Of a DNA stretch of 64,000 bases, positions 1 through 9,895 are shown piece after piece. Location of the stretch: NCBI RefSeq assembly GCF_014384795.1, contig NZ_JACRSR010000004.1, forward strand, positions 62,001-126,000. Reading direction: 5' to 3'. Position 1 is the first letter of the stretch. Each line of letters begins with the position of its first letter. The translations under genes were made by a program, and so were the position numbers. The notes under the pieces are model-generated. The model saw only the letters and a list, made by a program, of their open reading frames with translations, did not search any database and was not told the origin of the DNA. The stretch comes from Gehongia tenuis (lineage in GTDB: Bacteria; Bacillota; Clostridia; Christensenellales; NSJ-53).

Positions 1-2069
1 ATGCCGATGGTGTTGTAGAAAAAGGCCCAGAACAGATTCTGCTTGATCTTCCGCATGGTGGCCCGGGAAAGGCGAATAGCTGCCGGCACAGCCATGAGAT
101 CCCCCCGCATGAGAGTGATATCCGCCGCTTGAATGGCCACGTCCGTACCCGTTCCAATGGCCATGCCGACATCGGCCGTGGCCAAGGCTGGGGCATCGTT
201 GATGCCATCCCCCACCATGGCCACCACTTTTCCGCTTCTTTTCAGCTTTTCCACCTCTGCCGCTTTGTTCTCCGGCAGCACCTCCGCCAAAACCTCTTCA
301 ATGCCCACCTTTTTCCCAATGGCAAGCGCGGTTCGTTCATTGTCCCCGGTCATCATGACCACGCCGACGGCCATGCTTCGAAGGGTCTTGACCGCCTCAG
401 CCGAAGTTTCCTTCACGGTATCTGCTACGGCGATGAGGGCTGCCGGTGTGCCGTCCACCGCCATGGCCATGACGGTCTTGCCCTCCGCTTCCAGCTTCGT
501 CATGGTCCCAAGCATCTCCGCCTCCATCGAGACGCCCTCCAATTCCAGCAGCGCCCGGGTGCCCAGGAGCACCTCGCGGTCCCGAACTCTCGCCCGGATG
601 CCCCGGCCGGGTTCTGCCTCAAAGCTTTCAGCATCCGCCACGCCGCCCGTCTCCCGAGCCCGCATCACAATGGCCTCGCCCAAAGGATGCTCCGAACCCT
701 TTTCCGCCGATGCGGCCAGCCCCAGCGCCTCAGCCTCGCTCATGCCGTAGGCCAGAAGGTCGGTGACCACCGGTTTGCCATGGGTGATGGTCCCCGTCTT
801 GTCCAATACCACCGCATCCACCCGGTGGGTATTCTCCAAATGTTCTCCGCCCTTGATCAAGATGCCCGCTTCGGCACCCCGCCCCGTGCCCACCATGATC
901 GCCGTGGGCGTTGCGAGGCCCAGCGCACAGGGACAGGCAATCACCAGCACTGCCACCGCGCTGGTCAGTCCCTTCACGCCGTCTCCGGCGATAAGCCAGC
1001 CGAAAAAGGTGATCACCGCCACCGCCAGTACCGCCGGCACGAACACGGCGGCCACCTTGTCCGCAATCTTCTGGATGGGCGCCTTGGAGCCCTGAGCGTC
1101 CTCCACCAACTGGATGATCTGTGCGAGCGCCGTATCGGTGCCCACCCGATCCGCCCGGAATTTGAGAGCGCCGTTCCCATTGAGGGTGGCGCCGGTCACG
1201 GGGCTTCCCGATTCCTTTTCCACCGGCAGGCTCTCGCCGGTGAGCATGGACTCGTCCACCGCGGAGCGGCCTTCGAGCACCGTGCCGTCCACCGGAATCT
1301 TCTCGCCAGGCCGAACCACCACCACATCCCCTACCCGGACTTCCTCCACCGGCACCTCCAGTTCCCGGCCGTCCCGCTCAATACGGGCGCTCTTGGCGTT
1401 TAGGCTCATCAGTTTTTGAATGGCTGCCGAGGTCCTTCCCTTGGCCTTGGCCTCAAAGTAGCGGCCAAGAAGAATCAGCGTGATGATGGTGGCCGAGGCC
1501 TCAAAATAGAAGTGGTGCCCGCCGGCAATCATCTGCCAGATGCTGTAGCCATAAGCGGCGGTGGTGCCCATCACTACCAGCACATCCATGTTGGCTCCTC
1601 CGCCCCTCAGCGCCCGGTAGGCGTGCACATAGAAGGACCAGCCCATGCCGAACTGCACCGGAAAGGACAGCACCAGCTGCAAATAGGGATTGTGCAGGAA
1701 ATGAACGATGCTTTGCAGCACCGAACCCTCCGAAGCCGGGATGAAGGATAAAACCATGCCGATGAGCATGGGCGCCGTGAGCACCGCTGCCAAAATGAAG
1801 CGGCGTTTAAGCCCGCGGACCTCCTCCTCCCGGCGTTCCTCTCCGCCTTTTTCCGTTTCCGACCAGGGGACGAGCCCGTAGCCCGTACGTTCTACGGCCC
1901 TTTGCAGGGCCTCATCTCCCGTTTTTTCCGGATCAAAGCGCACCGTAGCCTTTTCCGTGGCCAGGTTCACGTTGACCTTTTCCACGCCCGGCGCCTTGGC
2001 AAGGGCCCGTTCCACCCGGGCGGCGCAGGAAGCGCAGCTCATGCCGGTCACACCATAGGTTTTCTTCAA
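1..2069 (-). CDS. copA: Copper-translocating P1B-type ATPase (3' end beyond window)
   Basis: Heavy-metal pump of the inner membrane, most like the copper exporter CopA. About 689 codons are visible. In order they show one N-terminal HMA domain with the metal motif GMSCASC, a membrane region, the actuator loop with TGES, the CPC metal-binding helix ([11 protein letters not shown]), the phosphorylation motif DKTGT, the HPLGEA nucleotide-domain motif, MTGDN and [10 protein letters not shown]. The final membrane helices are cut off by the window edge. The start is TTG at 2069, preceded by GGAGGTGGAG; the upstream in-frame codons end in a stop, and the next ATG would cut the HMA motif. No CopZ or CsoR neighbour is visible. 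The family call is firm; copper rather than silver is inferred from the CPC motif. Confidence 0.95.
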   Translation of the reverse strand, partial: MKKTYGVTGMSCASCAARVERALAKAPGVEKVNVNLATEKATVRFDPEKTGDEALQRAVERTGYGLVPWSETEKGGEERREEEVRGLKRRFILAAVLTAPMLIGMVLSFIPASEGSVLQSIVHFLHNPYLQLVLSFPVQFGMGWSFYVHAYRALRGGGANMDVLVVMGTTAAYGYSIWQMIAGGHHFYFEASATIITLILLGRYFEAKAKGRTSAAIQKLMSLNAKSARIERDGRELEVPVEEVRVGDVVVVRPGEKIPVDGTVLEGRSAVDESMLTGESLPVEKESGSPVTGATLNGNGALKFRADRVGTDTALAQIIQLVEDAQGSKAPIQKIADKVAAVFVPAVLAVAVITFFGWLIAGDGVKGLTSAVAVLVIACPCALGLATPTAIMVGTGRGAEAGILIKGGEHLENTHRVDAVVLDKTGTITHGKPVVTDLLAYGMSEAEALGLAASAEKGSEHPLGEAIVMRARETGGVADAESFEAEPGRGIRARVRDREVLLGTRALLELEGVSMEAEMLGTMTKLEAEGKTVMAMAVDGTPAALIAVADTVKETSAEAVKTLRSMAVGVVMMTGDNERTALAIGKKVGIEEVLAEVLPENKAAEVEKLKRSGKVVAMVGDGINDAPALATADVGMAIGTGTDVAIQAADITLMRGDLMAVPAAIRLSRATMRKIKQNLFWAFFYNTIG

Positions 2070-2127
2070 AATGCTCCACCTCCAAAATTCATTTCCAGTT
2101 TCCCCCCAAATCCCGTCTTTTACCCCT

Positions 2128-2154
2128 TTGTACAGGAGTCCGGCATGGTATAAT
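2128..2154 (+). promoter_or_regulatory. Sigma-A-type promoter for the dprA-like gene
   Basis: TATAAT at 2149-2154 with TTGTAC at 2128-2133 (15-bp spacer; TTTGTA one base earlier gives 16). It lies 29 bases before the start codon of the dprA-like fusion gene, in the divergent gap with the copper ATPase gene. Confidence 0.55.
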
Positions 2155-2182
2155 AAAATAAAAATGGAAAGGGATACTGCCC

Positions 2183-4084
2183 ATGGACGCTTTAACTTTG
2201 ATGGCCCTGATGCAGCTGCCGGCCGGCCGCCAAGCGGCCTGGCATGCAACCATGCTTTTTCCCAGCCGCATGGCTCATACCGCCCCCGATCTTGCGGAGC
2301 TCATGACCGAAATAAAAAGGACCTATCCGCTTACTCCGCTGCCCACAAAGGCGCAGGCCGCCGAGGGACTGGAGCGGGCCAAACGGGTCCTTGAATTATG
2401 CCATTCCCTGGGGATCGACACGATCTGTTACGGCAAAAGCGGCTATCCTCCCCTCCTCACCCTCATTCCCAATCCGCCCGTGCTGCTCTACCGAAGGGGC
2501 GAAGGGCCGTCCTTTGACCGGGCGGTGGCGGTGGTGGGCACCGGCCACCCCGATCATGAGGGGTGGGCCGCCTCCTTTCAGGCCGGCCGGGCACTGGCCG
2601 TCAATGGCTACACGGTGGTCAGCGGATTGGCCCGGGGCTGCGATACGGCGGCTCACCGAGGGGCTGTCGCCGCAAACGCTCCGGTGGTAGCGGTCCTGGC
2701 CTGCGGCCTTGACCGGGTCTATCCGCCAGATAATCAGGACCTGGCGCGGCAGATTCTGGACGGCGGTGGATGCATCCTCTCCGAAAACCCGCCGGGCACG
2801 CCCCCGCTGGCCGCCCATCTGGTCGCTCGAAACCGCATCATCACCGGCATTTCCAGCAGTGTGATTGTGGGCCAGCTCGGCCGGGGCCGGGGCACCCGGC
2901 ACAGTGTTCGCTATGCGCAGGCCCAGGGCCGCAATCTTTTTTGCATGAACGAAGCTACTGCCGAGCTTTTAACGCCCCTCCACGAGGCGCCTCAGGTGCT
3001 GCCTCAGGATCGGGAGCTATGGCCCGGATATTTCTTGGACAAACTTTTGCTGGAGAATCGGGACGGACGCCGTTTCATGGACATGCTGCCCCGCCTGCCC
3101 GATTCTGGTCAGGATCCCTCGGTCCGGGAGGCGCTTTTCGGTTATGGTGCCCGTGTGGAGCCAGCCTTCCTCGTCCCCGCCGCTCCGTTTCGGGTGGGTG
3201 GCGGTTCCATTCCTTTGGCCGCGCCCCTGTCCTGGCTGTACGCTGAGGCGGGCATCCGCCTCCCCGAGGAAGCCGCCTTCGCCCTCATGGATGGGCTGGG
3301 CTTTGAGGCCGTTGTTCCCGAGGGGGACGTGCTGCTTCGCCTTTCCGGCCTTAATCTTTCCGAAAATCCCTACGGCGGTCTCGTTCAGGCGACAGGCGCC
3401 GACGCCAGCTATCTTGCGGCCGGCGCCGCAAAGGATGCCCTCTCTTCAGGGACGCCCTTGGTGGCCCCGCCGAGGCATCTTGGCTTTGGCGTACACCCTG
3501 ACAGTTCCCTGCTTCTCCTCGGCACCGGAAACGGACGGGCGCTTTCCGCCGGTCTTGAATATGCCGGTTTCCGCAACCAAGGCACGCTGTTTGAAGTCAA
3601 GCTGAATTCCGTTCTGCCCTTTGGCCGAAAAGCGCTTCAGCTGGATCTCTCCGGCGCCCACATTCCCTCGGCAGATGCCCTGCGCTCCGCCCTTCTCAAA
3701 ACCGCGAAACGCATGGTGGACCGGGATATTCCAAGGCTCACTGCCTTTGCCGGCGAATGGCCCGGCATTCTTTCGCAGCTCGATACCCTGCGGGAGGAGG
3801 CCTTGGTGCAGGCGGCGGAGGATATCGAGCAAAGCGGCGGCCTGTACCGCGGAATTTTTGCCCAGGTTTTAAAGGCGCTGGAGACCGAACTGCCCGAGCT
3901 TTCCGATTATGTGGATGATTTCGATGGCCTCGCGGAGCGCTGGCAGGTCCTGGCCCGGGCGCTGCGTGGCTTCACTGAGGGTGCCTGGGGCGAGGAGCGG
4001 ACTCAGCCCCTTGCCCAGAGCCTTGGCGCTCTGGCCTTCGAGGAGGCAAGGCTCTTCCGGTCCCTCATGGAAGCCCTGGCCTAG
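2183..4084 (+). CDS. DprA/Smf-like protein fused to a BtrH/DUF4872-like C-terminal domain
   Basis: A 633-residue protein, much longer than ordinary DprA (about 300-370). Residues 60-105 match the DprA lead-in (a helical segment, then YPPLL and [10 protein letters not shown]). Residues 113-255 are a DprA/Smf Rossmann fold: [45 protein letters not shown] and [14 protein letters not shown]. The usual GSR is GTG here, and the usual GSLITA is GTRHSVRYA, so DNA binding may differ. From about residue 340 the pattern ([26 protein letters not shown], then a helical tail with [14 protein letters not shown]) resembles BtrH_N/DUF4872 proteins, but the cysteine usual in that family is absent. The start has GAAAGGGA eight bases upstream. 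DprA protects ssDNA and loads RecA; the role of the C-terminal part is unknown. Confidence 0.75.
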   Translation: MDALTLMALMQLPAGRQAAWHATMLFPSRMAHTAPDLAELMTEIKRTYPLTPLPTKAQAAEGLERAKRVLELCHSLGIDTICYGKSGYPPLLTLIPNPPVLLYRRGEGPSFDRAVAVVGTGHPDHEGWAASFQAGRALAVNGYTVVSGLARGCDTAAHRGAVAANAPVVAVLACGLDRVYPPDNQDLARQILDGGGCILSENPPGTPPLAAHLVARNRIITGISSSVIVGQLGRGRGTRHSVRYAQAQGRNLFCMNEATAELLTPLHEAPQVLPQDRELWPGYFLDKLLLENRDGRRFMDMLPRLPDSGQDPSVREALFGYGARVEPAFLVPAAPFRVGGGSIPLAAPLSWLYAEAGIRLPEEAAFALMDGLGFEAVVPEGDVLLRLSGLNLSENPYGGLVQATGADASYLAAGAAKDALSSGTPLVAPPRHLGFGVHPDSSLLLLGTGNGRALSAGLEYAGFRNQGTLFEVKLNSVLPFGRKALQLDLSGAHIPSADALRSALLKTAKRMVDRDIPRLTAFAGEWPGILSQLDTLREEALVQAAEDIEQSGGLYRGIFAQVLKALETELPELSDYVDDFDGLAERWQVLARALRGFTEGAWGEERTQPLAQSLGALAFEEARLFRSLMEALA

Positions 4085-4092
4085 AGCTTTCA

Positions 4093-4121
4093 TTGACAAC
4101 CCCCGCCGGGAAAGCTACAAT
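4093..4121 (+). promoter_or_regulatory. Strong sigma-A promoter for yybS-gdpP-rplI-dnaB
   Basis: TTGACA at 4093-4098, a 17-bp spacer and TACAAT at 4116-4121. It begins 8 bases after the dprA-like stop codon. Because it occupies the region where a longer reading of yybS would begin, it favours the later ATG as the yybS start. Confidence 0.75.
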
Positions 4122-4173
4122 TAATATACTCATTTTAATAGATGAGGATTTTGGAAGGAAAGCTGTTGAAGGT

Positions 4174-5214
4174 ATGACGAATGATCCATCAATAAGGAGC
4201 GTGAATAAGGGCCTCGTTTTCGTGCTGGTGGCGCTGGTGCTGCTCACCCTCGTGGCCTATTCCTCCTTCTTTTTTCTGGCCATCGTCCCGCTGGTGATTC
4301 TGGCCACCCTGCTCTCGGTCTGGGTGGGCGTTCAGAAGGGGCTTTGGGCGGCGGCGGCCAGCCTGGCGGCACTGAGCGGGCTGTGGGCGCTTCTCATTAG
4401 TCCTGTTTTTCTCGTGTATCTGGCGCTGCTCATCGTCCCCGCACTCATCCTAACCTATGGCATCCGCAGCGGCTGGACTCTTGCCAAAACGGTGCTGGCC
4501 GGCGTCATTTCCATGATCGTTATTTCCGCCGCAGCTTATTATGGACTATCTCTCTACTTGAAGGAGGATCCCATCGTCATTCTGGTGGGTTGGATGGAGG
4601 AATCGCTGACCAGCCTCACCGGCGACGCCAGAAATGAGCTTTACGCCTACTATCAGCTATTGCTTCACCCCAATCTTGCCGCGGCCCAGGGGATCCCGGC
4701 GCCCTCGGCGGAGGAATTTACCGCCATGGTCAAGGATCTGACCAGCGCCTGTGACACCTTCCTTCGCACCAATCTGCCCGTGGCGCTGGTGATCACCGGT
4801 GTTGCCGGCGGTTTCTTCGGTGCATACGTGCCCATGGCCTGGCTTCGTCCTGCACTTTCGGTGAAGGTGCCTTCCTTCAGTCTTTTGGAGCTGCCCCGCC
4901 AGGTGGGCACTGGATTTTTTGTACTGCTCATCGCCGCCTTCCTGGGATACCTTCTCAATTGGACTGATTTTGACATCGTGTTCAATCTGGTGGTGACCCT
5001 TTTCACGCTGGTCTTTGGCTTCATGGGCGCCGCACTGGTGGATTTTTTACTGAAGCGTCAGCGGCTGAATACCGGCCTTCGCACAGTGATCATTGTGCTT
5101 TGCATCGCCATACCCCTCGTCAACACCCTGCTTCCCCTGGCAGGCATCATGGAACATACCATCCATATCCGCCGCAGGATGCTGGCTCTGGATATCAATA
5201 ACCGCAAGAATTGA
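4174..5214 (+). CDS. yybS: YybS family membrane protein (DUF2232)
   Basis: Polytopic membrane protein of about 346 residues with 8 or so hydrophobic segments and the late conserved stretch WLRPALS...LPRQVGTGFFVLL typical of DUF2232. The reading frame is open from a TTG at 4093, but that TTG is the -35 box of a strong promoter, so ATG 4174 is preferred; a GTG at 4201 preceded by AAGGAG is another option. It lies nine bases upstream of gdpP in the conserved yybS-gdpP-rplI-dnaB block. Its biochemical function is not established. The neighbouring GdpP lacks a membrane anchor here, so YybS could be a membrane partner; that is inference. Confidence 0.8.
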   Translation: MTNDPSIRSVNKGLVFVLVALVLLTLVAYSSFFFLAIVPLVILATLLSVWVGVQKGLWAAAASLAALSGLWALLISPVFLVYLALLIVPALILTYGIRSGWTLAKTVLAGVISMIVISAAAYYGLSLYLKEDPIVILVGWMEESLTSLTGDARNELYAYYQLLLHPNLAAAQGIPAPSAEEFTAMVKDLTSACDTFLRTNLPVALVITGVAGGFFGAYVPMAWLRPALSVKVPSFSLLELPRQVGTGFFVLLIAAFLGYLLNWTDFDIVFNLVVTLFTLVFGFMGAALVDFLLKRQRLNTGLRTVIIVLCIAIPLVNTLLPLAGIMEHTIHIRRRMLALDINNRKN

Positions 5215-5223
5215 GGCAAAACC

Positions 5224-6678
5224 ATGACGAAAGGATCGACCGGCCCCGTCATCATCTACATCCAGGTGGACAACTATGATGAAATCATGCCCCAGCTGCC
5301 GGACAGCCAGCGCAACCGTATCAATGCGGCCATTGTACGACGCATCGGCGAGTGGGCCAAGTCCCTGGACGGCATCCACCTTCGCACCGACCGGGATAAA
5401 TACATGGCCTTCATGGACCGTTCCGCCCTGGAAAAGGCCATGGCAGCACAGTTTCCTGTTTTGGATCATGTCCGTTCCATCGCCGTTCCTTCCGGCATTC
5501 CCCTCACCCTGACCCTCGGTGTGGGCACCGCTCCCGATTATCCCAGGGCCCGCTATACGGCCCAAGCGGCCATGGAAATTGCCCTTGGGCGGGGCGGGGA
5601 CCAGGCGGTGGTCAAGGAGGGCGATGACCTTTACTATTTTGGAGGTCATGTGCAGACCCTGGAAAAACGCAGCAAGGTCCGTTCCCGCTACATTGCTCAG
5701 GCTTTAAAGCGGCTGATGGAGACCTATGACCGCATCTATTTTCTCTCCCATGACGTGCCCGATTTGGACGGTCTCGGCAGTGCGGTGGGGCTTTGCGCCT
5801 GTGCACGAAGCATCGAAAAGCCCGTCCATATCGTTGTGGACGAGTCCAATGTGAGCATCGAGCGCGTCATGGCCGCCCTTCAGCAAAGCGGCCAGTACGA
5901 GGGCGTGTTTGTGGACGGCAGCAGAGCCCGGCAGGAGATGAACGAGCGGGATCTATTGATTCTGCTGGATGTCCAGCGGCCTATGGTGGTGGAGGTGCCG
6001 GAGTTGCTTCAGGGGCCCTCGCCCGTTGTGGTCATCGATCATCACCGCCGCTCTGGCGATTTCGTGGAGGGACCCATCCTGACCTATTTGGAATCCTACG
6101 CCTCTTCCACCTGCGAATTGGTGGCGGAGATCGTGCAGTATTTTGGGGAAAATGTGAAGCTCTCCGCTTTGGAGGCCGAGGCCATGCTGGCCGGCATCTC
6201 TATGGATACCAAAGGCTTCGTTTTCAACACCGGCTCCCGCACCTTTGAGGCCGCGGGGTATCTCCGCAGCCGCGGAGCCGACACCATCGCCATTCGCCAG
6301 TTGTTTCAGGACGATTGGCAGACCTATATAGCGCGGACCAACGTGGTTCGAAACGCTGAGATTCAAGGCAGCATTGCCATCGCCTGCTGTCCGCCGGAGA
6401 CGGTCCACGCCTCCCTCATTTCCGCCCAGGCCGCCGACCAGCTGCTCGGCATCCGGGGCATCGAGGCCTCCTTTGTACTGTGCATGCGGGAGAAGAGCGT
6501 CGTTTCTATCAGCGCACGCAGCCTCGGCAATCTGAATGTTCAGCGGATCATGGAGGTGCTGGGCGGCGGCGGCCACCGCACGGTGGCAGGTGCCCAGTTC
6601 CGCGGCGCCACCATGGAGGAAGTCCTGAAAAGACTTCGCCCCGTGGTGCAGCAATTCATAAAGGAGGAGCAAAAATGA
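5224..6678 (+). CDS. gdpP: GdpP-type cyclic-di-AMP phosphodiesterase lacking membrane and PAS domains
   Basis: DHH/DHHA1 phosphodiesterase that hydrolyses c-di-AMP, a regulator of potassium and osmolyte balance. Residues 1-145 are a degenerate GGDEF-like domain without a GGDEF motif ([26 protein letters not shown]). Residues 165-345 are the DHH domain with [12 protein letters not shown] (His176, Asp180, Asp182) and IDHH at 271-274. The DHHA1 domain near the end has [14 protein letters not shown]. Typical GdpP proteins are about 650 residues and start with two transmembrane helices and a PAS domain. Both are missing, and there is no room upstream because the yybS stop is nine bases away. The start has GAGG seven bases upstream. 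The stop overlaps the rplI start (ATGA). Confidence 0.88.
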   Translation: MTKGSTGPVIIYIQVDNYDEIMPQLPDSQRNRINAAIVRRIGEWAKSLDGIHLRTDRDKYMAFMDRSALEKAMAAQFPVLDHVRSIAVPSGIPLTLTLGVGTAPDYPRARYTAQAAMEIALGRGGDQAVVKEGDDLYYFGGHVQTLEKRSKVRSRYIAQALKRLMETYDRIYFLSHDVPDLDGLGSAVGLCACARSIEKPVHIVVDESNVSIERVMAALQQSGQYEGVFVDGSRARQEMNERDLLILLDVQRPMVVEVPELLQGPSPVVVIDHHRRSGDFVEGPILTYLESYASSTCELVAEIVQYFGENVKLSALEAEAMLAGISMDTKGFVFNTGSRTFEAAGYLRSRGADTIAIRQLFQDDWQTYIARTNVVRNAEIQGSIAIACCPPETVHASLISAQAADQLLGIRGIEASFVLCMREKSVVSISARSLGNLNVQRIMEVLGGGGHRTVAGAQFRGATMEEVLKRLRPVVQQFIKEEQK

Positions 6679-7121
6679 AAGTAATTCTGCTCAAGGATGT
6701 GAAAGGTTCCGGCAAGAAGGACGATATCATCAACGTAAGCGACGGATATGCCCGCAATTATCTGATCCCCCGGGGTCTGGCCTCGGAAGCCACCGCCGGC
6801 AACCTCAACTCTATCAACAATAAAAAGGCCGCAGTAGCCCATCATGAGGAAATGGAGCGGCAGAACGCTGCCGCCTTGGCCAAGGACATCGACAAGATGA
6901 CCGTGGTGGTGAAGGGGAAATGCGGGGAAAACGGCAAACTTTTCGGCTCCATTACCGCCAAGGAGATCTCGGCCGTTCTGAAGGAGCAACATAAGCTGGA
7001 CATCGACAAGAAGAAAATTGAAGTGGGCGATGCTATTAAGGCGCTGGGTGAATATTCTTTCACCGTGCGTCTGTATCCTGGAATCACCGGTAAACTCAAG
7101 GTCAGTGTGGAAGCGCAATAG
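6675..7121 (+). CDS. rplI: 50S ribosomal protein L9
   Basis: 148 residues, the normal bacterial length. Starts [34 protein letters not shown], the N-terminal rRNA-binding domain, followed by the linker helix and a C-terminal domain (SVEAQ end). The ATG overlaps the gdpP stop by four bases and follows AAGGAGGAGC, so the two are translationally coupled. Confidence 0.97.
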   Translation: MKVILLKDVKGSGKKDDIINVSDGYARNYLIPRGLASEATAGNLNSINNKKAAVAHHEEMERQNAAALAKDIDKMTVVVKGKCGENGKLFGSITAKEISAVLKEQHKLDIDKKKIEVGDAIKALGEYSFTVRLYPGITGKLKVSVEAQ

Positions 7122-7135
7122 GCGCGGGAGGAACC

Positions 7136-8470
7136 ATGTCGGAGATGAATTTTGACCGGATGCCCCCCTACAATGAGCAGGCGGAGCAGTCCATACTGGG
7201 CGCCATGTTGCTGGATAAGCAGGCGGTGTCCGATGCCGCGGAGCTTTTGGCAGGCGACGACTTTTATATGCCGGCTCACAAAGAGCTCTTTTTGGCCATG
7301 ATGGAGCTCTATCGCAGCGGGCATCCTGTGGACCTGGTGACCTTGGTCAACGAGTTGGAACGGCGGGGTTCGCTGGAAGCGGTGGGCGGCTTGGACTATG
7401 TGACCCTGCTCACCCAGCAGCTTCCCACGCTGGGCCATGCCCAAAACTATATGGAGATCGTCCGGGATAAGGGTACGCTGCGCCGGCTCATCAGCTATGG
7501 CAACAGCGTGGTGAAAAAGAGCTATGAGGCCAGCCAGGAGACCCGGGAGATCATTTCCGAGAGTGAATCGGAGCTTTTTTCCATCGCCACCAAAAAGGAC
7601 ACCAGTTCGTTGGAGCCCATCAAGGATGTTTTGCTGGACACCTATGAGCACATCGAGACGGTGGCCCAGAACAAGGGCGAGGTGATGGGCCTGCCCACTG
7701 GATTTGCCAGCCTGGACACGCTGACCACCGGGCTGCACCCTTCGGAGCTTATCCTGATTGCCGCCCGGCCGTCCATGGGCAAGACCAGCTTTGCCCTCAA
7801 TATCGCTCAGCATGTGGCCATGAAACAAAAGGGTGCGGTGGCCATGTTTTCCCTCGAAATGAACAAGGAGCAGCTGGCCAACCGCCTGCTCTGCTCCGAA
7901 GCCATGGTGGATATGCAGAAGGTGCGAAACGGCAATCTAACCGACCACGACTGGACGGAGCTTGCCAAGGCCATGGGCCGGCTGGGCGCCGCGCCCATCT
8001 TCATCGACGACACCCCCGGTATCAGCACCATGGAGATGCGTTCCAAGTGCATGCGCCTCAGCATCAACCAAAACGGCCTTGCGCTGGTGGTGGTGGACTA
8101 TTTACAGCTCATGACCTCAGGCCGGCGCATTGAGAACCGTCAGGCGGAAGTTTCGGAGATCTCCCGGGCGCTCAAGGTCATGTCTCGGGAACTGAACGTG
8201 CCCGTCATCGCTCTGTCCCAGCTCTCCCGGGCCCCCGACAGCCGGGACGATCACCGGCCCCGCCTGTCCGATCTGCGCGAATCCGGCGCCATCGAGCAGG
8301 ACGCCGATATCGTCATGTTTCTCTATCGGGACGCGGTCTATAATCCGGAAACCGAGGTGGGAAACCAGGCGGAGATCATCGTGGCCAAGCAGCGCAACGG
8401 CCCCATCGGAAAGCTCAAGGTGTCCTGGCTGGGCGAATACACCCGGTTTGTGGACATGGCCCGCGCATAG
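7136..8470 (+). CDS. dnaB: Replicative DNA helicase DnaB
   Basis: 444 residues, the usual length. The N-terminal primase-interaction domain (PPYNEQAEQSILGAMLLD) is followed by a RecA-like motor with Walker A AARPSMGKTS, VVDYLQLM (Walker B), LSQLSRAPDSR, LRESGAIEQDADIV and KQRNGP. It unwinds DNA ahead of the replication fork as a hexamer. It lies 14 bases after rplI with a GGAGG-type ribosome site, in the same operon. No intein is present. Confidence 0.97.
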   Translation: MSEMNFDRMPPYNEQAEQSILGAMLLDKQAVSDAAELLAGDDFYMPAHKELFLAMMELYRSGHPVDLVTLVNELERRGSLEAVGGLDYVTLLTQQLPTLGHAQNYMEIVRDKGTLRRLISYGNSVVKKSYEASQETREIISESESELFSIATKKDTSSLEPIKDVLLDTYEHIETVAQNKGEVMGLPTGFASLDTLTTGLHPSELILIAARPSMGKTSFALNIAQHVAMKQKGAVAMFSLEMNKEQLANRLLCSEAMVDMQKVRNGNLTDHDWTELAKAMGRLGAAPIFIDDTPGISTMEMRSKCMRLSINQNGLALVVVDYLQLMTSGRRIENRQAEVSEISRALKVMSRELNVPVIALSQLSRAPDSRDDHRPRLSDLRESGAIEQDADIVMFLYRDAVYNPETEVGNQAEIIVAKQRNGPIGKLKVSWLGEYTRFVDMARA

Positions 8471-8478
8471 GTGCCGTC

Positions 8479-8799
8479 ATGAACGAATTTGCCGCGAAGG
8501 TATATGATTGGATCGCCCGTATTCCCGCGGGCCGTGTGGCCACCTACGGTCAGCTTGCCGCTCTCGCCGGGAAGCCGCGGGCGGCCCGGCTGGTGGGCCA
8601 TCTGGTATCGGTCTCACCTCGAAATCTGTCCTGCCATAGGGTGGTGCGCGCCGACGGCTCCCTGCCGCCGGATGACGTTTTTCCCCTGCCCGGCCTGCAG
8701 CGTCATCTGCTGCTTGACGAAGGCGTCACCTTCGATATGAACGGCCGGGTCAAGATCAAAGAATATCTATGGCGCCCCGACCTCGAGACGAAAAAATAA
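8479..8799 (+). CDS. Small MGMT-family / alkyltransferase-like DNA-binding protein
   Basis: 106 residues that correspond only to the C-terminal winged-helix DNA-binding half of O6-alkylguanine-DNA alkyltransferases: IPAGRVATYGQLAALAGKP...RLVGHLVS, then NLSCHRVVRADGSL. Classical alkyltransferase-like proteins replace the reactive cysteine, whereas here the Cys of the (P)CHRV motif is kept. It could therefore be a minimal alkyl acceptor or a damage sensor. It follows dnaB by eight bases, without a clear separate promoter. A full-length alkyltransferase is encoded near 53 kb. Confidence 0.8.
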   Translation: MNEFAAKVYDWIARIPAGRVATYGQLAALAGKPRAARLVGHLVSVSPRNLSCHRVVRADGSLPPDDVFPLPGLQRHLLLDEGVTFDMNGRVKIKEYLWRPDLETKK

Positions 8800-8800
8800 A

Positions 8801-8828
8801 AAACCGGCATAAAGCCGGTTTTTCTTTT
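8801..8828. terminator. Bidirectional rho-independent terminator
   Basis: Stem AAACCGGC / GCCGGTTT with loop ATAAA, flanked by A and T runs on both sides. It closes the yybS-dnaB operon and, on the other strand, the rpsF-ssb-rpsR operon. Confidence 0.85.
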
Positions 8829-8834
8829 TGAGTC

Positions 8835-9083
8835 TTACTCCGCAGTGTAGGGCAGAAGGGCCACGGTACGGGCACGCTTCACGGCCACGGACAACTGGCG
8901 CTGATGTTTGGCGCAGTTGCCGCTCACTCGGCGGGGCAGGATCTTGCCGCGCTCGCTCACATAGCGGCGCAGACGGTTGATATCCTTATAATCAATGTGT
9001 TCCACCTTGTCCACACAGAAGCTGCACACCTTGCGGCGAGCCCGGCCTCTGGGACGGCGGGGGCGTTCTCTTTCTTCAGACAT
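8835..9083 (-). CDS. rpsR: 30S ribosomal protein S18
   Basis: 82 residues. Contains KVCSFC...ISER-type core ([24 protein letters not shown]) characteristic of S18, with three of the zinc-type cysteines (CSFC and NC) present. Binds S6 in the platform of the small subunit. Last gene of rpsF-ssb-rpsR; AAGGAGG precedes the ATG and the gap to ssb is 15 bases. Confidence 0.97.
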   Translation of the reverse strand: MSEERERPRRPRGRARRKVCSFCVDKVEHIDYKDINRLRRYVSERGKILPRRVSGNCAKHQRQLSVAVKRARTVALLPYTAE

Positions 9084-9098
9084 TTCAAATCCTCCTTG

Positions 9099-9527
9099 TT
9101 AAAACGGAAGATCGTCATCCTCCACCGGATGAAGATCATCATCAAACTGCATGGATGCCGGCGCCTTCGGCGCGGGACGTTCCTGGCGGGGCTGGGGAGC
9201 AGCACCTTCGCCGCGGGAGTTCAGGAACTGAACCTCGTCCGCAACAATCTCGGTGGCATAGCGTTTCGAGCCATCCTGAGCATCGTAGCTCCTAACCTGA
9301 ATTGCGCCGCACACCGCGACTTTACTACCCTTGGAGAGATATTTTGCACAGTTCTCTCCCTGCTGCCGCCAAACCACCACAGGAATAAAATCCGCCTGGG
9401 TCTCTCCGTTCTGGTCCTTGAAGCGGCGGTTAACCGCCACGGTGAAGGAACATACGGAGATGCCGGAGCCGGTGGCGCGAAGTTCCGGATCCCGGGTCAA
9501 ATTGCCAACGATTATAGCTTTGTTCAT
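9099..9527 (-). CDS. ssb: Single-stranded DNA-binding protein
   Basis: 142 residues. N-terminal OB fold (MNKAIIVGNLTRDPELR, FTVAVNRRFKDQNG, ADFIPVVVWRQQGENCAKYLSKG), a Pro/Gln/Ala-rich linker and the acidic tail ending DDDLPF, which is the docking tip for partner proteins. It coats single-stranded DNA at forks. Standard position between rpsF and rpsR. Confidence 0.97.
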   Translation of the reverse strand: MNKAIIVGNLTRDPELRATGSGISVCSFTVAVNRRFKDQNGETQADFIPVVVWRQQGENCAKYLSKGSKVAVCGAIQVRSYDAQDGSKRYATEIVADEVQFLNSRGEGAAPQPRQERPAPKAPASMQFDDDLHPVEDDDLPF

Positions 9528-9546
9528 GCTATACCTGCCTTTCCGG

Positions 9547-9831
9547 TCACTCCTCCACGCGGATCACCATGTAGCGCAGAATGCCATCGGTGATCTTGAA
9601 GTTACGCTCCAATTCGGTGGGGAAATCCGGGCTGGAAGAGAAATTCATCAGCACGTAATAGCCTTCGTTCAAATCGTTGATGGGATAGGCCAGACGGCGC
9701 TTGCCCCATTCATCAATGTTGTCCACCGTACCGCCGTTGTCGGTCACCAGCTTGCTGAACTTCTCTACCATCGCCTTGGTGGCTTCCTCATCCATGGACT
9801 GGATGATGTACATTACCTCATACTTATTCAA
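9547..9831 (-). CDS. rpsF: 30S ribosomal protein S6
   Basis: 94 residues starting MNKYEVMYII, matching the S6 family start. The TTG at 9831 is chosen because AGGAGGTG lies six bases upstream; the upstream GTG at 9840 overlaps that ribosome site. Forms a heterodimer with S18. First gene of rpsF-ssb-rpsR. Confidence 0.95.
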   Translation of the reverse strand: MNKYEVMYIIQSMDEEATKAMVEKFSKLVTDNGGTVDNIDEWGKRRLAYPINDLNEGYYVLMNFSSSPDFPTELERNFKITDGILRYMVIRVEE

Positions 9832-9857
9832 TCGGTTCACCTCCTTTTGGACTTAGG

Positions 9858-9877
9858 CCCTGCGACAAAACGCAGAG
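9858..9877 (-). promoter_or_regulatory. Hairpin in the rpsF leader
   Basis: On the minus strand the untranslated leader forms CTCTGCG / CGCAGGG around a six-base loop, just before the ribosome site of rpsF. S6:S18 leaders are known autoregulatory elements in some bacteria. The sequence here is not a clear match to that motif, so function is only a suggestion. Confidence 0.35.
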
Positions 9878-9895
9878 CAAGGATTGCAGTTTTAA

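Noticed and set aside
129..1419. Long plus-strand frames of up to 424 codons over the ATPase region
   Set aside because: They mirror the minus-strand copper ATPase, lack family motifs and read as Arg/His/Pro-rich shadow protein.
6345..6360. TGGTTCGAAAC resembling a tRNA T-loop
   Set aside because: It lies inside gdpP with no cloverleaf around it.
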